This document shows, in pieces, positions 39,214-48,359 of a DNA stretch of 64,000 nt. The translations under genes were made by a program, and so were the position numbers. Origin of the DNA: Ruegeria sp. HKCCD7303 (GTDB lineage Bacteria > Pseudomonadota > Alphaproteobacteria > Rhodobacterales > Rhodobacteraceae); the NCBI RefSeq assembly GCF_013111185.1, contig NZ_WVRE01000001.1:682001-746000 (forward strand), written 5' to 3'. The number at the start of each line of letters is the position of its first letter. Positions within the stretch are counted from its first letter, which is position 1. The notes beneath the pieces were generated by a model, which made no database searches, had not been told where the DNA came from, and saw only the letters and a program-made list of their open reading frames with translations.

Positions 39214-39522
39214 ATGAACAAATGGATTGGTTTGGGCGCATTGGCACTGGTCGCGGCCTGTGATGTTCCGCAGGCTACTGTGGTGACGGGACCGGATGGG
39301 CAGTCTCGCATTGAAATCAACCTTTCCGGGCTGACCTGCTATCAAAACCGCTGTCTGGACATAAACCCAGCAGCGCGGAGCGTGCGACAGATTGGCAACA
39401 AGACCACCAGGATTCCTGCATCCATAGATGTCAGCGACGGCTATGTCACGCCAGCCGAGTTCAGGCAGATGGCGACCACGGCCTCACTTGCCGGAGGCCA
39501 AGGCTCGGGAAATGATCGCTAG
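39214..39522 (+). CDS. small lipoprotein, function unknown
   Basis: A 102-residue protein. Signal peptide [16 protein letters not shown] with a good lipobox (VAAC). The mature part has [17 protein letters not shown], a Cys pair spaced C-x4-C (CYQNRC) and a helical C-terminus. No recognised family. It is 23 bases after the EF-hand gene and its stop overlaps the convergent phhB by 4 bases. Confidence 0.65.
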   Translation: MNKWIGLGALALVAACDVPQATVVTGPDGQSRIEINLSGLTCYQNRCLDINPAARSVRQIGNKTTRIPASIDVSDGYVTPAEFRQMATTASLAGGQGSGNDR

Positions 39523-39812
39523 CACAGACTGTCCATCTTGCGTGCCAGTTTGGCATCCAATGAGGACAGACCACCTACGTCATGGGTGGACAGAACAACC
39601 TCGACCGTGCGGTACACGTTGAACCATTCGGGATGGTGGTTCCATTTCTCGGACCAAATCGCTACCTGGGTCATCCAGCCAAAAGCGGAAACGAAATTGT
39701 CGAATATAAACGTTTTTGTAATCGCATCTCGGCCTTCGACCATCGTCCAACCGTTCTTGAACAGCGGATCCAGCAGCGGGCCGCGGGTTTCTGTCGACAA
39801 GAGTTCGGTCAT
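39519..39812 (-). CDS. phhB: pterin-4a-carbinolamine dehydratase
   Basis: A 97-residue enzyme that dehydrates 4a-hydroxytetrahydrobiopterin, recycling pterin cofactor after aromatic hydroxylation. The signature [13 protein letters not shown] includes the catalytic His pair; [10 protein letters not shown] and [17 protein letters not shown] complete the family pattern. It starts in the preceding gene's stop (ATGA overlap). Confidence 0.94.
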   Translation of the reverse strand: MTELLSTETRGPLLDPLFKNGWTMVEGRDAITKTFIFDNFVSAFGWMTQVAIWSEKWNHHPEWFNVYRTVEVVLSTHDVGGLSSLDAKLARKMDSLC

Positions 39813-40996
39813 TGCTGTTCCTCCGGGTTCGATTTCCTGAACGGACCGTAGTCCGTTAGGATCTCGATCTCTTCTCCCACTGCACGGCCTTCGGCGTCCA
39901 GATATTTTTTGACGGCATCAGCAAAACCCGGATCGCCAACCCAGTGCAAGCTATGCGTGCGCGTTGGCAAATAGCCCCGCGCCAACTTGTGTTCACCCTG
40001 AGCGCCCGCCTCGACCCGGGCCAGACCACGGGCAATGGCAAAGTCTATCGCCCTATAATAGCACAGTTCGAAATGCAGACAGGCATGATGTTCAACGCAG
40101 CCCCAATACCGGCCAAAAAGCGTTTCGCGGCCTATGAAGTTCAACGCACCCGCGATGGCATAGCCGTTCCGTTCCGCCAGCACCAAGGCCATGTCATCCG
40201 CCATGGTTTCCTGTGCAATATCAAAGAATTGGCGCGTCAGGTAGGGCGAGCCCCATTTACGCGCGCCGGTATCCTGATAGAATCGCCAAAACGCATCCCA
40301 ATGCTCAGGACGCAACGCTTCGCCGGTCAGGGTGCGGATGTCACCGCCAAAGTCATTGGCCTGCGCCCGCTCCTTGCGGATGTTCTTGCGTTTGCGCGAT
40401 GACAGGACAGCCAGGAAAGCGTCGAAGTCTGAATAGCCCTCATTCAACCAGTGAAACTGCTGCGAGCTGCGCAACATCAGGCCCATCTGTTCACCGGCCA
40501 ACGCTTCGTCCTCGGTACAGAAGGTCGCATGAACCGACGAAACCTGATTATCCGCCGCCAGTTGTACAGCGCCCTGCACCAGAGCTGACATGCCGATCCT
40601 CTCGTATCCCGGGCGCACCAGGAAACGTCGTCCGGTTGCCGGGGTGAACGGCACTGCGATCTGAAGCTTGGGGTAATAACGCCCACCTGCGCTTTCATAA
40701 GCATGTGCCCAGCTATGATCGAAGATATATTCGCCCTGACTGTGCGATTTGGCATACATCGGAGCCGCTGCGATCAGCATACCATCAAGATAAGCAGTCA
40801 AATATTGCGGCTGCCAGCCTGTGCCGCGACCAACCGAGCCGCTTTCTTCCAGCGCTAGTAAAAACCGATGGGTTGTAAAGGGATCAAGAGGCCGCCCGCC
40901 ATCAACGGCTTCGGGGCAAGCGCAGGCATCCCACTCTGCCGCAGAAATCTGCGACAGAGCACCCAATACCTGAATTTCGATCTGTGCCTGATCCAT
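39809..40996 (-). CDS. GNAT-related peptidoglycan biosynthesis-type protein (COG3146/DUF482)
   Basis: A 395-residue protein of the COG3146 family, resembling FemAB/GNAT-fold aminoacyl transferases. Characteristic stretches are [79 protein letters not shown] and [30 protein letters not shown]. The substrate is unestablished in this family. Translationally coupled to phhB. Confidence 0.85.
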   Translation of the reverse strand: MDQAQIEIQVLGALSQISAAEWDACACPEAVDGGRPLDPFTTHRFLLALEESGSVGRGTGWQPQYLTAYLDGMLIAAAPMYAKSHSQGEYIFDHSWAHAYESAGGRYYPKLQIAVPFTPATGRRFLVRPGYERIGMSALVQGAVQLAADNQVSSVHATFCTEDEALAGEQMGLMLRSSQQFHWLNEGYSDFDAFLAVLSSRKRKNIRKERAQANDFGGDIRTLTGEALRPEHWDAFWRFYQDTGARKWGSPYLTRQFFDIAQETMADDMALVLAERNGYAIAGALNFIGRETLFGRYWGCVEHHACLHFELCYYRAIDFAIARGLARVEAGAQGEHKLARGYLPTRTHSLHWVGDPGFADAVKKYLDAEGRAVGEEIEILTDYGPFRKSNPEEQQ

Positions 40997-41041
40997 ATGT
41001 CCTCCGCGCCTGCCCTTTATCTGTGACAGCCTGAAGGAGGT

Positions 41042-41809
41042 TCAAGCCGAATGCGCAGCCAGATACCCTTCGAAAGTCACATTGTCGGCAACTTTGCGAG
41101 CCTCTGCCTCTTGTTCAGGCGATCGGACAGTCCAGCACAGAATTGGCACCCCGCGCGCCTTCAATTCGGCCACGCGGGGGCGCGACAGGTCAGCGGCCTC
41201 GTGGCTGATGAAACTTGCTCCGACACGATAAAAATCCGGAATACCACGCAGATTGTCGCAAATGTCTTGGGGCAAAAGTTCGACGCTGGGTTCATAGGCG
41301 CAAGTGGTGATGCCACGCGGCAGATGCGGGGCAAGCCGTGCCAGTTCAGCGACCGAGTTGGGATTGAAGGACATCAGGGCCACAGGACCGTCGTAACCCA
41401 GCAATGCGCGGACGGTATCCCGCTCCAACGCGCCCACATTTGCACCCATTGCACCGTCCTGATCTTTCAGTTCGATCAGCAGCGGTACCCGACCTGCTAC
41501 CATCTCTAGAACATCATCCAGCGTTGGAATGCCATCATCCCCATACAAAAGGGTCGCGCCAGAAGCTGCAGCCGCCGAGACCTGACGGATCGGCCCGGGC
41601 TGACCGGTCAGACGCGCCATATCATAGTCATGGAAAACCATGGCCCGGTCATCCGATGTCAGTTGAAGATCGATCTCGATCCCGTAACCCGCGTCAATCG
41701 CTGCCTGAATAGCCGCCCGGCTGTTTTCCGGGCGGTTGTCCGATATGTCATGCAGAGCCCGATGAGCAATAGGGACCTGCAAAAACGCGTTTGGCAAAGG
41801 TGGTATCAT
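41042..41809 (-). CDS. glycerophosphodiester phosphodiesterase-like protein
   Basis: A 255-residue GDPD TIM-barrel enzyme. HRALHDISDNRPENSRAAIQAAIDAGYGIEIDLQLTSD has the catalytic His and metal Glu/Asp; the usual HRG is HRA here. GIPTLDDVLEMVAGRVPLLIELKD is the second conserved block. It lacks a signal peptide, so it acts in the cytoplasm on glycerophosphodiesters or related lipids. Starts inside the RidA stop (ATGA). Confidence 0.87.
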   Translation of the reverse strand: MIPPLPNAFLQVPIAHRALHDISDNRPENSRAAIQAAIDAGYGIEIDLQLTSDDRAMVFHDYDMARLTGQPGPIRQVSAAAASGATLLYGDDGIPTLDDVLEMVAGRVPLLIELKDQDGAMGANVGALERDTVRALLGYDGPVALMSFNPNSVAELARLAPHLPRGITTCAYEPSVELLPQDICDNLRGIPDFYRVGASFISHEAADLSRPRVAELKARGVPILCWTVRSPEQEAEARKVADNVTFEGYLAAHSA

Positions 41810-42261
41810 TCGACTTCGAAAATACCTTCGATTTCAACCGCCACACCCAACGGCAGGGACGCCGCGCTGACTGCGGAACGTGAATGACGGCCCGCTTCGC
41901 CCAGCGCTTCGACCATGAAATCGGAGGCACCGTTGATCACCTGTGGCTGTGCTGTGAACTCTGCTGTCGAGTTTACAAAACCAGTCAGCTTGATCACACG
42001 CACCAGTTTCTCGATATCGCCGCCGCAGGCTGCCTTGACCTGCGCCAGCAGGTTGATCGCGCAAACCCGGGCCGCAGCGGCCCCGGCCTCAACGTCCATA
42101 TCGTCGCCCAGTTTGCCGGTGATCAGTTCATCAGCTTTCGAGATCTGGCCCGAGACATAAACGATATTGCCCACGCGCACGAACGGCACATAGTTGGCAG
42201 CGGGTGCAGGTGCGTCATCCAGCGTGACACCCAGGGTTTCCAGTTTTGCGGCGATGCTCAT
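41806..42261 (-). CDS. RidA/YjgF-family protein
   Basis: A 151-residue RidA-type protein. The family removes reactive imine/enamine intermediates, or forms related deaminases. Matching pieces are YVPFVRVGNIVYVSGQI, ACGGDIEKLVRVIKLTGFVNSTAEF, and the C-terminal HSRSAVSAASLPLGVAVEIEG, with the Arg typical of the active site. Subfamily members of this length (about 150) are not all true RidA, so substrate is open. Confidence 0.88.
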   Translation of the reverse strand: MSIAAKLETLGVTLDDAPAPAANYVPFVRVGNIVYVSGQISKADELITGKLGDDMDVEAGAAAARVCAINLLAQVKAACGGDIEKLVRVIKLTGFVNSTAEFTAQPQVINGASDFMVEALGEAGRHSRSAVSAASLPLGVAVEIEGIFEVE

Positions 42262-42551
42262 TGAGAGGGTCCTTCCCTAAATTCGACTCTGCCGGACGCT
42301 AACCGGGAAGCTTGGATTGGGAAAGACGGAAACCGGCAATTTCCTGTCTGCCTGCGATCTGAGCGTTTCTTTACTTATTACGAGCTGTTGATCCTGGGTC
42401 ACTTTACCCGCCCCCAAATGACAGGTTACACGCAAGGTGTTTCATTTAAGGCCCGAAACGACTAGTGACAGAACTTGTGCCACCCCAGCACGTGGATTTT
42501 GATTGAACGTCCGGCGGACCATGTGTCGGACCATTTTGGGAGAAGCAAACC

Positions 42552-43367
42552 GTGACAAGCAGATTGCGCCTGAAACATTTTATTGTCCTGTCATGCATGG
42601 CCATTCTGTCTGCTTGCGCTACGACCCCGCCCGAAGGGGCCTCGCGTAGCGACGTTTTTGATCCGTATGAGAACAACAACCGGGCAATCCACAAGTTCAA
42701 CCTTGGTGTGGACCGATTTTTGTTCCGGCCTGCCTCGAAAGGCTATGTGAAGATCGTTCCTGATCCGATGGTGACCAGTTTCAGCACCTTCGCCGAAAAC
42801 ATCTCGCTGCCGGGGCAGGCCGTAGATTACTTGTTGCAGGGCAATCCGAAACAGATGGGCAACGCGTTGCTGCGATTCGTGATCAACATGACTGTGGGTG
42901 GCTTTGGTCTTTCCGCACCTGCGGATGAATTGAATCTGCCACCAGTGGATACCGATTTCGGCGAGACGCTGCATGTCTGGGGTGTGGGCGAAGGCGCATA
43001 TGTTGAGCTTCCCTTCTACGGCCCATCCACCCAACGAGATGCGATCGGGGTTGTGATCAACTTGTTCTCGAACCCAATCAATTTTTCGCCGGTGCGACCG
43101 GTCGACAATATTGGCGTCTACGCAGAGATCGTGCGCCGCATGGGAGATCGCGGCCGGTTCTCGGATACAGTCGACTCGATTCTTTACGAAAGTGCAGACA
43201 GTTACGCGCAAGCACGCCTGATCTTTTTGCAAAATCGCCGCTTTGAACTGGCAAGAGATGACGAAGACGCCTATCTGGATCTATATTCTGACCCCTATGC
43301 CGAAACCGGGACAGACCCGGTCAGGGACCCCTTTTTAGACCCCTACGAGGACCCCTATGCCGAATAA
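42552..43367 (+). CDS. mlaA: MlaA (VacJ)-type outer-membrane lipoprotein
   Basis: A 271-residue lipoprotein of the Mla pathway, which removes mislocalised phospholipids from the outer leaflet. The signal peptide ends at LSAC (lipobox). The core has DPYENNNRAIHKFNLGVDR, FSTFAENISLPGQAVDYLLQG and GFGLSAPADELNLPPVDTDFGETLHVWG. The C-terminus is an unusual acidic tail with repeated DPY/DPF units (DLYSDPYAE, DPFLDPYEDPYAE). GTG 42552 follows GGGAGA. It overlaps mlaC by 11 bases. The upstream 290 bases (42262-42551) show no other gene. Confidence 0.92.
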   Translation: MTSRLRLKHFIVLSCMAILSACATTPPEGASRSDVFDPYENNNRAIHKFNLGVDRFLFRPASKGYVKIVPDPMVTSFSTFAENISLPGQAVDYLLQGNPKQMGNALLRFVINMTVGGFGLSAPADELNLPPVDTDFGETLHVWGVGEGAYVELPFYGPSTQRDAIGVVINLFSNPINFSPVRPVDNIGVYAEIVRRMGDRGRFSDTVDSILYESADSYAQARLIFLQNRRFELARDDEDAYLDLYSDPYAETGTDPVRDPFLDPYEDPYAE

Positions 43368-43956
43368 CGAGTTGAACCGCCGTCACTTCATCGCCTCGAG
43401 CCTCGCGCTGGCCTTGCTGCCCATGCCTGCCTTGGCGCAGACCGAAGCTGCAGCCAAAGCGCTGGTCAACAGCGTGGTTGCTGACATCAATCGGGTGATC
43501 GATTCGGGCAAGTCTGAAAAGGCAATGCTGCGCGACTTCGAAAAAATCTTTGTGCAATATGGTGATGTCCCGATCATGGCTCGCTATGCCCTGGGGGCGG
43601 ATGCCCGCACGGCAAGCCCCGCCCAGCTGAAAAAATTCACCAAAGCGTTCCAGGGCTATATCTCGCGTAAATACGGCCGCCGGTTCCGAGAGTTTATTGG
43701 TGGCGAGGTTGACGTACGCAATGCGCGAAAAATCAAGGCCGGGTACGAAGTTCGGACGATGGTCAAACTGCGCGGCTCCGCCCCGTTTGACGTGACGTTC
43801 CTGGTGTCCGACAAGTCGGGCCGGGACAAGTTCTATAATATGTTCATTGAAGGCGTGAACCTTCTGCTGACCGAACGCACCGAAATCGGTGCTATGCTGG
43901 ATGCCCGGAAAGGCAATCTGGATCAACTGATCAGAGATTTGAACAAAACAGGCTAA
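43357..43956 (+). CDS. mlaC: MlaC-family periplasmic phospholipid-transport protein
   Basis: A 199-residue protein carrying phospholipids through the periplasm between MlaA and the inner-membrane MlaFEDB. The N-terminal NRRHFIASSLALALLPMPALA is an export signal with a twin-arginine-like pair, although the Tat consensus is incomplete. YGDVPIMARYALGADART, QLKKFTKAFQGYISRKYGRRF and DVRNARKIKAGYEVRTMV are typical of the family. mlaFED genes are not in the window. A strong terminator follows. Confidence 0.92.
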   Translation: MPNNELNRRHFIASSLALALLPMPALAQTEAAAKALVNSVVADINRVIDSGKSEKAMLRDFEKIFVQYGDVPIMARYALGADARTASPAQLKKFTKAFQGYISRKYGRRFREFIGGEVDVRNARKIKAGYEVRTMVKLRGSAPFDVTFLVSDKSGRDKFYNMFIEGVNLLLTERTEIGAMLDARKGNLDQLIRDLNKTG

Positions 43957-44007
43957 CCTTGCGGCCGGGTGTGGTAACACGCCAGATCAAAGTTATTGCA
44001 AGTACAC

Positions 44008-44042
44008 AAAAAAGGGTCAGGTTCTTCTGACCCTTTTTTGTT
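44008..44042. terminator. bidirectional intrinsic terminator between mlaC and fliP
   Basis: Seven-base core stem GGGTCAG/CTGACCC extended by A runs and T runs on both sides, loop GTTCTT, between convergent genes. Confidence 0.92.
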
Positions 44043-44048
44043 TCGATT

Positions 44049-44777
44049 TCAGGGCGCATAGCTACGCACCAAAGCGCCTGCAATCAACGCCCAGCCGTCT
44101 GCGATGACAAAGAACGCAAGTTTGAATGGCAAGGATACGATTGCCGGAGGTACCATCATCATGCCCATCGACATCAACACCGCTGCAACAACAAGATCGA
44201 TGATCAGAAACGGCAGAAAAATCAGAAAGCCAATCTGAAAGGCCCGCGCGATTTCAGATAGCATGAAAGATGGCATCAGGACGGACAGCGGCGCTTGTGC
44301 TGACAGTTCCATCTCATCCCCACCGGGACGTAGGGCCGCCATGGCGTAAAATGTATCCGCGTCCAACCGGGCTGCCATGAAAGTACGGAACGGGTCCAGC
44401 GCCCGTTCCAGTGCGGCCTCGACACCGATCGTTTCCTCCATCATCGGGCGAATGCCGCTTTCCCAGGCTTCAGTGAAGACAGGGTCCATGATGAAATAGG
44501 TCAAAAACAACGCCAGACTGACAATCAGCATATTGGGCGGCGATTGCTGCAATCCAATCCCCTGTCGCAGGATCGACAATACTGTAACCAGGAACGGGAA
44601 ACAGGTGATCATAACTGCCAGGCCCGGCGCTATGCTCAATACAGTGATCAGTAGGATCAACTGGATGGTCCGTGCCGATATAGATCCTCCCTCGCCAAGG
44701 GACAAAGTCACATCCTGAGCTGTGGCGAGCGATGGTGTCAGCACAATCGCCAGAGCCAGCCAGATCGCAAAGCGCAT
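44049..44777 (-). CDS. fliP: flagellar type III export protein FliP
   Basis: A 242-residue membrane component of the flagellar export gate. It has a cleavable-looking N-terminus (MRFAIWLALAIVLTPSLATA), then helices with LLITVLSIAPGLAVMITCFPFLVTVLSILRQGIG and LSVLMPSFMLSEIARAFQIGFLIFLPFLIIDLVV, the FliP signature, and a final MGMMMVPPAIVSLPFKLAFFV. The ATG 44777 overlaps the fliN stop (TGATG), so they are translationally coupled. Confidence 0.95.
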   Translation of the reverse strand: MRFAIWLALAIVLTPSLATAQDVTLSLGEGGSISARTIQLILLITVLSIAPGLAVMITCFPFLVTVLSILRQGIGLQQSPPNMLIVSLALFLTYFIMDPVFTEAWESGIRPMMEETIGVEAALERALDPFRTFMAARLDADTFYAMAALRPGGDEMELSAQAPLSVLMPSFMLSEIARAFQIGFLIFLPFLIIDLVVAAVLMSMGMMMVPPAIVSLPFKLAFFVIADGWALIAGALVRSYAP

Positions 44778-45064
44778 CAACCGATCCCGTTTTGAAGGTC
44801 GGCAATCTCGGTCAGGCGCACGGCCAGTTGACCGGCCTGGTCGCCATCCATCTCTTCAAGCAGCCCACGTGCCACCAACTGATCCCCGACATAAAGGTCA
44901 ACCGGATCTTCGATCCTTTTGTCCAGTGTCAGCACCGCATTCTCTCCCATATTGAGCAAATCCCGGATCAATGGGCGGGCGCGGCCGACAGAGACAGTCA
45001 CCTCGATCGGGACGGATTCAAACGGGTTGGGTCTTTCGGTGTTCGGGGTCTGAGTGTCATTCAT
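44777..45064 (-). CDS. fliN: flagellar motor switch protein FliN
   Basis: A 95-residue C-ring subunit. The SpoA/SURF1-type domain starts at SVPIEVTVSVGRARPLIRDLLNMGENAVLTLDK and ends with VAxGxxxxxDGDxAGxLxVRLTEI-like residues. I chose ATG 45064 (MNDTQTPN), which overlaps the preceding gene's stop by 8 bases. FliM and FliG are not adjacent. Confidence 0.93.
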   Translation of the reverse strand: MNDTQTPNTERPNPFESVPIEVTVSVGRARPLIRDLLNMGENAVLTLDKRIEDPVDLYVGDQLVARGLLEEMDGDQAGQLAVRLTEIADLQNGIG

Positions 45065-45653
45065 TGGACAAAGCCTCTCTTGCCTCAAAGACGTATGCGT
45101 CAAAAATCTGTGCAACGGTGGTCAGCAAGGCGCTGCAATCCACTTCGCGCCTGCTGATGCCGACTTGCAGGCGGGCCTGCCCCGGCTCGAGCCCGGGATC
45201 TTCGATGACCTCTGGCGCGAGCTGTGCACTTGGCGGCAAAATTGCTGCAACATCTTCAGCACGGCCCGTCGGCACCATGATCTGCATAGGTTGCTCCAGC
45301 TGCATGCGCGCCATCTCCGACAGCTGTTCAACAAGAAGGGTGGCCAATCCCCGGTCAACCATCTGCGGTAAGACTGTCTGCACCAGGCTTTCAAACATCG
45401 GCTCCAAAGACAGAGTCATCCGGGTCATCGCCTCGTGATAGGTGAATGACATGTCCTCCAGCGATTGCGCGAGCTCTGCCGATACCTTTCCGCGACTTTG
45501 CTCCTGCGCCTGAGCGGCATCCTCCCAACCAGCACCATAACCATCCTCAAAGGCGGCAAGCCTCTGTTCTTCTAATGTTTCCTCATCCAGAAGCAGAACC
45601 GTGCCGGTGCTGGTCTGAGCGGTGAAATCCTCAAGCAGATGGGCGATCGACAT
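45057..45653 (-). CDS. fliH: flagellar assembly protein, FliH-type
   Basis: A 198-residue protein. A short N-terminus with an acidic, Gly/Ala-containing segment (EEQRLAAFEDGYGAGWEDAAQAQEQSRGK) resembles FliH, which links the FliI ATPase to the export gate. A long helical middle and C-terminal domain follow with QVGISRREVDCSALL. Placement between fliF and fliN supports it. ATG 45653 overlaps the fliF stop as TGATG. Confidence 0.82.
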   Translation of the reverse strand: MSIAHLLEDFTAQTSTGTVLLLDEETLEEQRLAAFEDGYGAGWEDAAQAQEQSRGKVSAELAQSLEDMSFTYHEAMTRMTLSLEPMFESLVQTVLPQMVDRGLATLLVEQLSEMARMQLEQPMQIMVPTGRAEDVAAILPPSAQLAPEVIEDPGLEPGQARLQVGISRREVDCSALLTTVAQIFDAYVFEAREALSNE

Positions 45654-47236
45654 CACACCCGCTCCTCGCCTTCTTCAAGCCAGCTGCGAAGGATCTCGAC
45701 GGTCTCCTCTTGCTTGTCACCGATCATAGTCCGCAACCGTTCAACCGGGTCTTCGACGGCGTTGACGCCCAGCGCTGGAACGCCCCCGTCTTGGGACAAG
45801 GCTGCAAACTCAGCCACGTCATCGGCCGCGATTTCACCGGTCAAAACCGAAGGTTCCACCTCGGCCCCGTCAACAGCGGGCAAAAGCGCTGGTGTCAGTG
45901 TCGGCTTCATCAGAATCGGTCGGATCACGAACAACGCCAGCACCAGCGATACCACCGCCAGCACGGCCATTTGGATCAGGGACATGGCGTCCAGATGAAT
46001 GTTCTGCCACATGGAAGACGAAGCCAGAGTGCCTTGCGGTTCTGTCACAGGCAGATCCAGAGATTTAAGTGTGATCACGTCCCCGCGCGCGGCGTCGAAC
46101 CCCACGGCCGCAGCCACCAGTTCTTGCAGCGCGTCCAGTTCTGCCTGCGGCAGCGGTGCAAATGTTTCGGCTCCCGAGGCATCCACAGTACGCGTTCCGT
46201 TCACCAAAACGGCAACCGTCAGGCGCTTAATCGAACCGGGCGCTGTGTGAACTTCAAGCTCTGTTTCAGAGACCTCATAATTCACCCGCTCACGCGTTTC
46301 GGTGGCGGTGGAGTTCGATTCGTCACCACCAGCCCCATCTCCATCGGGCAGGTTGGATGCAACGGTGACATCAGAAGACTGATTGCGGGCGCTGTCCGAA
46401 CGTTCCTCGACATCCGTACTGATGGCCACGCGGCCTTTGGGGTCAAAGCGCCGCTCGCGGATTGATTCTGTCTTGGTTTCCGTATCCACGCTAACCTCGA
46501 CCACCGCATTGCCGGGTCCGACACGCGCTTCCACAAGGCGCAGTACACGTTCACGCAGTTGGCGCGATTTATCATCTGCCGTGTCAGCGGCCACCGCAGT
46601 GTCTTGCCCACCAATAACAGCCCCGTTCGAATCGATTACAGTCACGTCCTCAGGTGCCAGGCCGCTTACGGCGGAGGCAACAAGGAACCGGATCGCCTTG
46701 GCCTGATCACCAGTGATATCGGCACCTGACGGCACCAGATAGACAGAGGCTGTCGGCGCAACGCTGCGCTGGAACGGGTTCGCAGACCCGTTGGCGATGT
46801 GCACCCGCGCCTGGCTGACATGCGGACTGCCGACTATGGTGCGCGCCAACTCACCCTCTTTTGCACGCCAGTATGCGGCGTCGAACATCTGAGAGGTGGT
46901 GCCAAACCCGCTCAGCGAATCCAGCAGTTCATACCCCCTGTTACCATTTGCGGGCAGGCCTTCACTGGCCAGAGTCATCCGCAACTCGTCCCGCTGCGCG
47001 CCGGGTACATAGATTGACCCACCGCGAATCTCATAGGTGATACCGCGCTGATCCAGCGCGCGCACGATGTCCCCTGCCGCGCCGCTTTCCAAGCCTGCAT
47101 ACAGCAGCGTCATAGACGGTGCGGTTGCAAGGCGGGACATTCCGAGAATTCCCAAAAACACCAGCACAACTGCACTGGCGACAATGATTTGTTTACGCCT
47201 GTCCAAACTTGCCCAAACAGTTCCGATCTGCTGCAC
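45653..47236 (-). CDS. fliF: flagellar MS-ring protein FliF
   Basis: A 527-residue MS-ring protein with an N-terminal TM helix (IIVASAVVLVFLGILG) and C-terminal TM helix (LIQMAVLAVVSLVLALFVIRP). The conserved YLVPSGADITGDQAKAIRFLVASAVSGLAPEDVTVID and the periplasmic VGPGNAVVEVSVD blocks are present. The start is GTG 47236; a GGAGG lies six bases upstream, whereas it would abut the in-frame GTG at 47242. Divergent from fliL with a CtrA-like site between. fliG does not follow as in many bacteria. Confidence 0.95.
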   Translation of the reverse strand: MQQIGTVWASLDRRKQIIVASAVVLVFLGILGMSRLATAPSMTLLYAGLESGAAGDIVRALDQRGITYEIRGGSIYVPGAQRDELRMTLASEGLPANGNRGYELLDSLSGFGTTSQMFDAAYWRAKEGELARTIVGSPHVSQARVHIANGSANPFQRSVAPTASVYLVPSGADITGDQAKAIRFLVASAVSGLAPEDVTVIDSNGAVIGGQDTAVAADTADDKSRQLRERVLRLVEARVGPGNAVVEVSVDTETKTESIRERRFDPKGRVAISTDVEERSDSARNQSSDVTVASNLPDGDGAGGDESNSTATETRERVNYEVSETELEVHTAPGSIKRLTVAVLVNGTRTVDASGAETFAPLPQAELDALQELVAAAVGFDAARGDVITLKSLDLPVTEPQGTLASSSMWQNIHLDAMSLIQMAVLAVVSLVLALFVIRPILMKPTLTPALLPAVDGAEVEPSVLTGEIAADDVAEFAALSQDGGVPALGVNAVEDPVERLRTMIGDKQEETVEILRSWLEEGEERV

Positions 47237-47294
47237 GCTCACCTCCGACTCGCCGACATTCTGCCCGGCGCACCCTCTGTTTGGACGATTGCCC

Positions 47295-47309
47295 TTAACA
47301 ATCGGTTAG
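47295..47309. promoter_or_regulatory. candidate CtrA-binding site (TTAA-N7-TTAG) between fliF and fliL
   Basis: TTAA-N7-TTAG differs from the CtrA consensus TTAA-N7-TTAA by one base. CtrA controls motility genes in many Rhodobacterales. It lies between the divergent fliF and fliL starts, so it could regulate both arms. Confidence 0.4.
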
Positions 47310-47354
47310 TCCCTGAGCGGTTATGAAACGACAGAACGGATGAATGAGGACGTC

Positions 47355-47852
47355 ATGACCGACGCGACGGCAGAACAGGCAGAAGCCCCGGAAAAAAGGG
47401 GGAAAAAGGGAATCCTTATTGGGTTGATTCTGGCAATTGCAGGGGCCGCGGGCGGATATTTCCTAACCTCATCCGGACTGATTCCGCTGGGCAGCAAAGC
47501 TACGCAGGAAACAAGCCAGGACATGGAAAAAGGAAACTCTGTCAAAGCGCTGGAAAACGTTGGCTTCCTCGCACTGCCACCCGTCGTCGTATCGGTGAAT
47601 TCAGACAGCTCTCGGCATTTGAAGTTTCACGCACAACTCGAAGTTAACGCCCCGTACATGGCTGACGTGGAAAAAATGCAGCCGCGAATCATGGATGTTC
47701 TGAACGGATACCTGCGTGCCGTGGAATTGCAGGATCTTGAAGATTCGTTGGCGTTGATGCGCATCCGGGGCCATTTGCTGCGCCGCATTGAAATTGTCGT
47801 TGGCGAGGGTCGCGTTCGCGATGTGCTGGTGATGGAATTTGTTTTGAACTAG
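47355..47852 (+). CDS. fliL: flagellar basal body-associated protein FliL
   Basis: A 165-residue single-TM protein. A Lys-rich cytoplasmic start (EKRGKKGI), TM helix LIGLILAIAGAAGGYFL, and a periplasmic domain with the FliL features VSVNSDSSRHLKFHAQLEVN, MQPRIMDVLNGYLRAV and LRRIEIVVGEGRVRDVLVMEFVLN. ATG 47355 (MTDATAEQ) with GAGGA is preferred over ATG 47340 (five codons longer). FliL surrounds and supports the stator. Confidence 0.9.
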   Translation: MTDATAEQAEAPEKRGKKGILIGLILAIAGAAGGYFLTSSGLIPLGSKATQETSQDMEKGNSVKALENVGFLALPPVVVSVNSDSSRHLKFHAQLEVNAPYMADVEKMQPRIMDVLNGYLRAVELQDLEDSLALMRIRGHLLRRIEIVVGEGRVRDVLVMEFVLN

Positions 47853-47861
47853 GAGGCGAAA

Positions 47862-48359
47862 TTGGAGCTGATCGCGGATATTTTGCTGGTTGCCGGTGCG
47901 TTGGGCGCGGGTCTTTACTGCTTTGTTCTGTCGCGCCGCCTCAAGCGGTTTACCGACCTTGAAAAAGGCGTTGGTGGTGCTGTGGCGGTTCTTTCACGGC
48001 AAGCGGAAGAGCTGAAGAAATCTCTGGACAACGCGCGCAGCGCTTCTGACCAGTCCCGGGACAAGCTTACAACCCTCACACACAGAGCCGAGAGCGTCGC
48101 GCAACAGCTCGAGCTGATGATGGCGTCAATGCATGACGTGATCTCCGAAGACGCCTCCAAAACGGAGACGCAGCCAGAGGCTGTTCCGGCAGAGGCTCAG
48201 CCACAAGAACCAACTCTTGCAAGGCAAGAGGATGTCACAGAGCCCTCTGACGACGCAGAATCTTCTGAAACTGAAGCACCCAAAACAAAAGAAAACAAAG
48301 CGCCAGAGGGTCTGATGTTCTTCCGTCATGATCACAAGCAGGGTGGAACACTGGCATGA
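47862..48359 (+). CDS. membrane-anchored coiled-coil protein of the motor locus, function unknown
   Basis: A 165-residue protein. It starts at an unusual TTG (47862), with a perfect AGGAGG six bases upstream. One N-terminal TM helix (LIADILLVAGALGAGLYCFVL) is followed by a helical, charged domain (SRRLKRFTDLEKGVGGAVAVLSRQAEELKKSLDNARSASDQ) and an acidic Glu/Pro/Gln tail. No known family. It is between fliL and motE and overlaps motE by 4 bases, so it is very likely part of the motor operon. Confidence 0.75.
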   Translation: MELIADILLVAGALGAGLYCFVLSRRLKRFTDLEKGVGGAVAVLSRQAEELKKSLDNARSASDQSRDKLTTLTHRAESVAQQLELMMASMHDVISEDASKTETQPEAVPAEAQPQEPTLARQEDVTEPSDDAESSETEAPKTKENKAPEGLMFFRHDHKQGGTLA

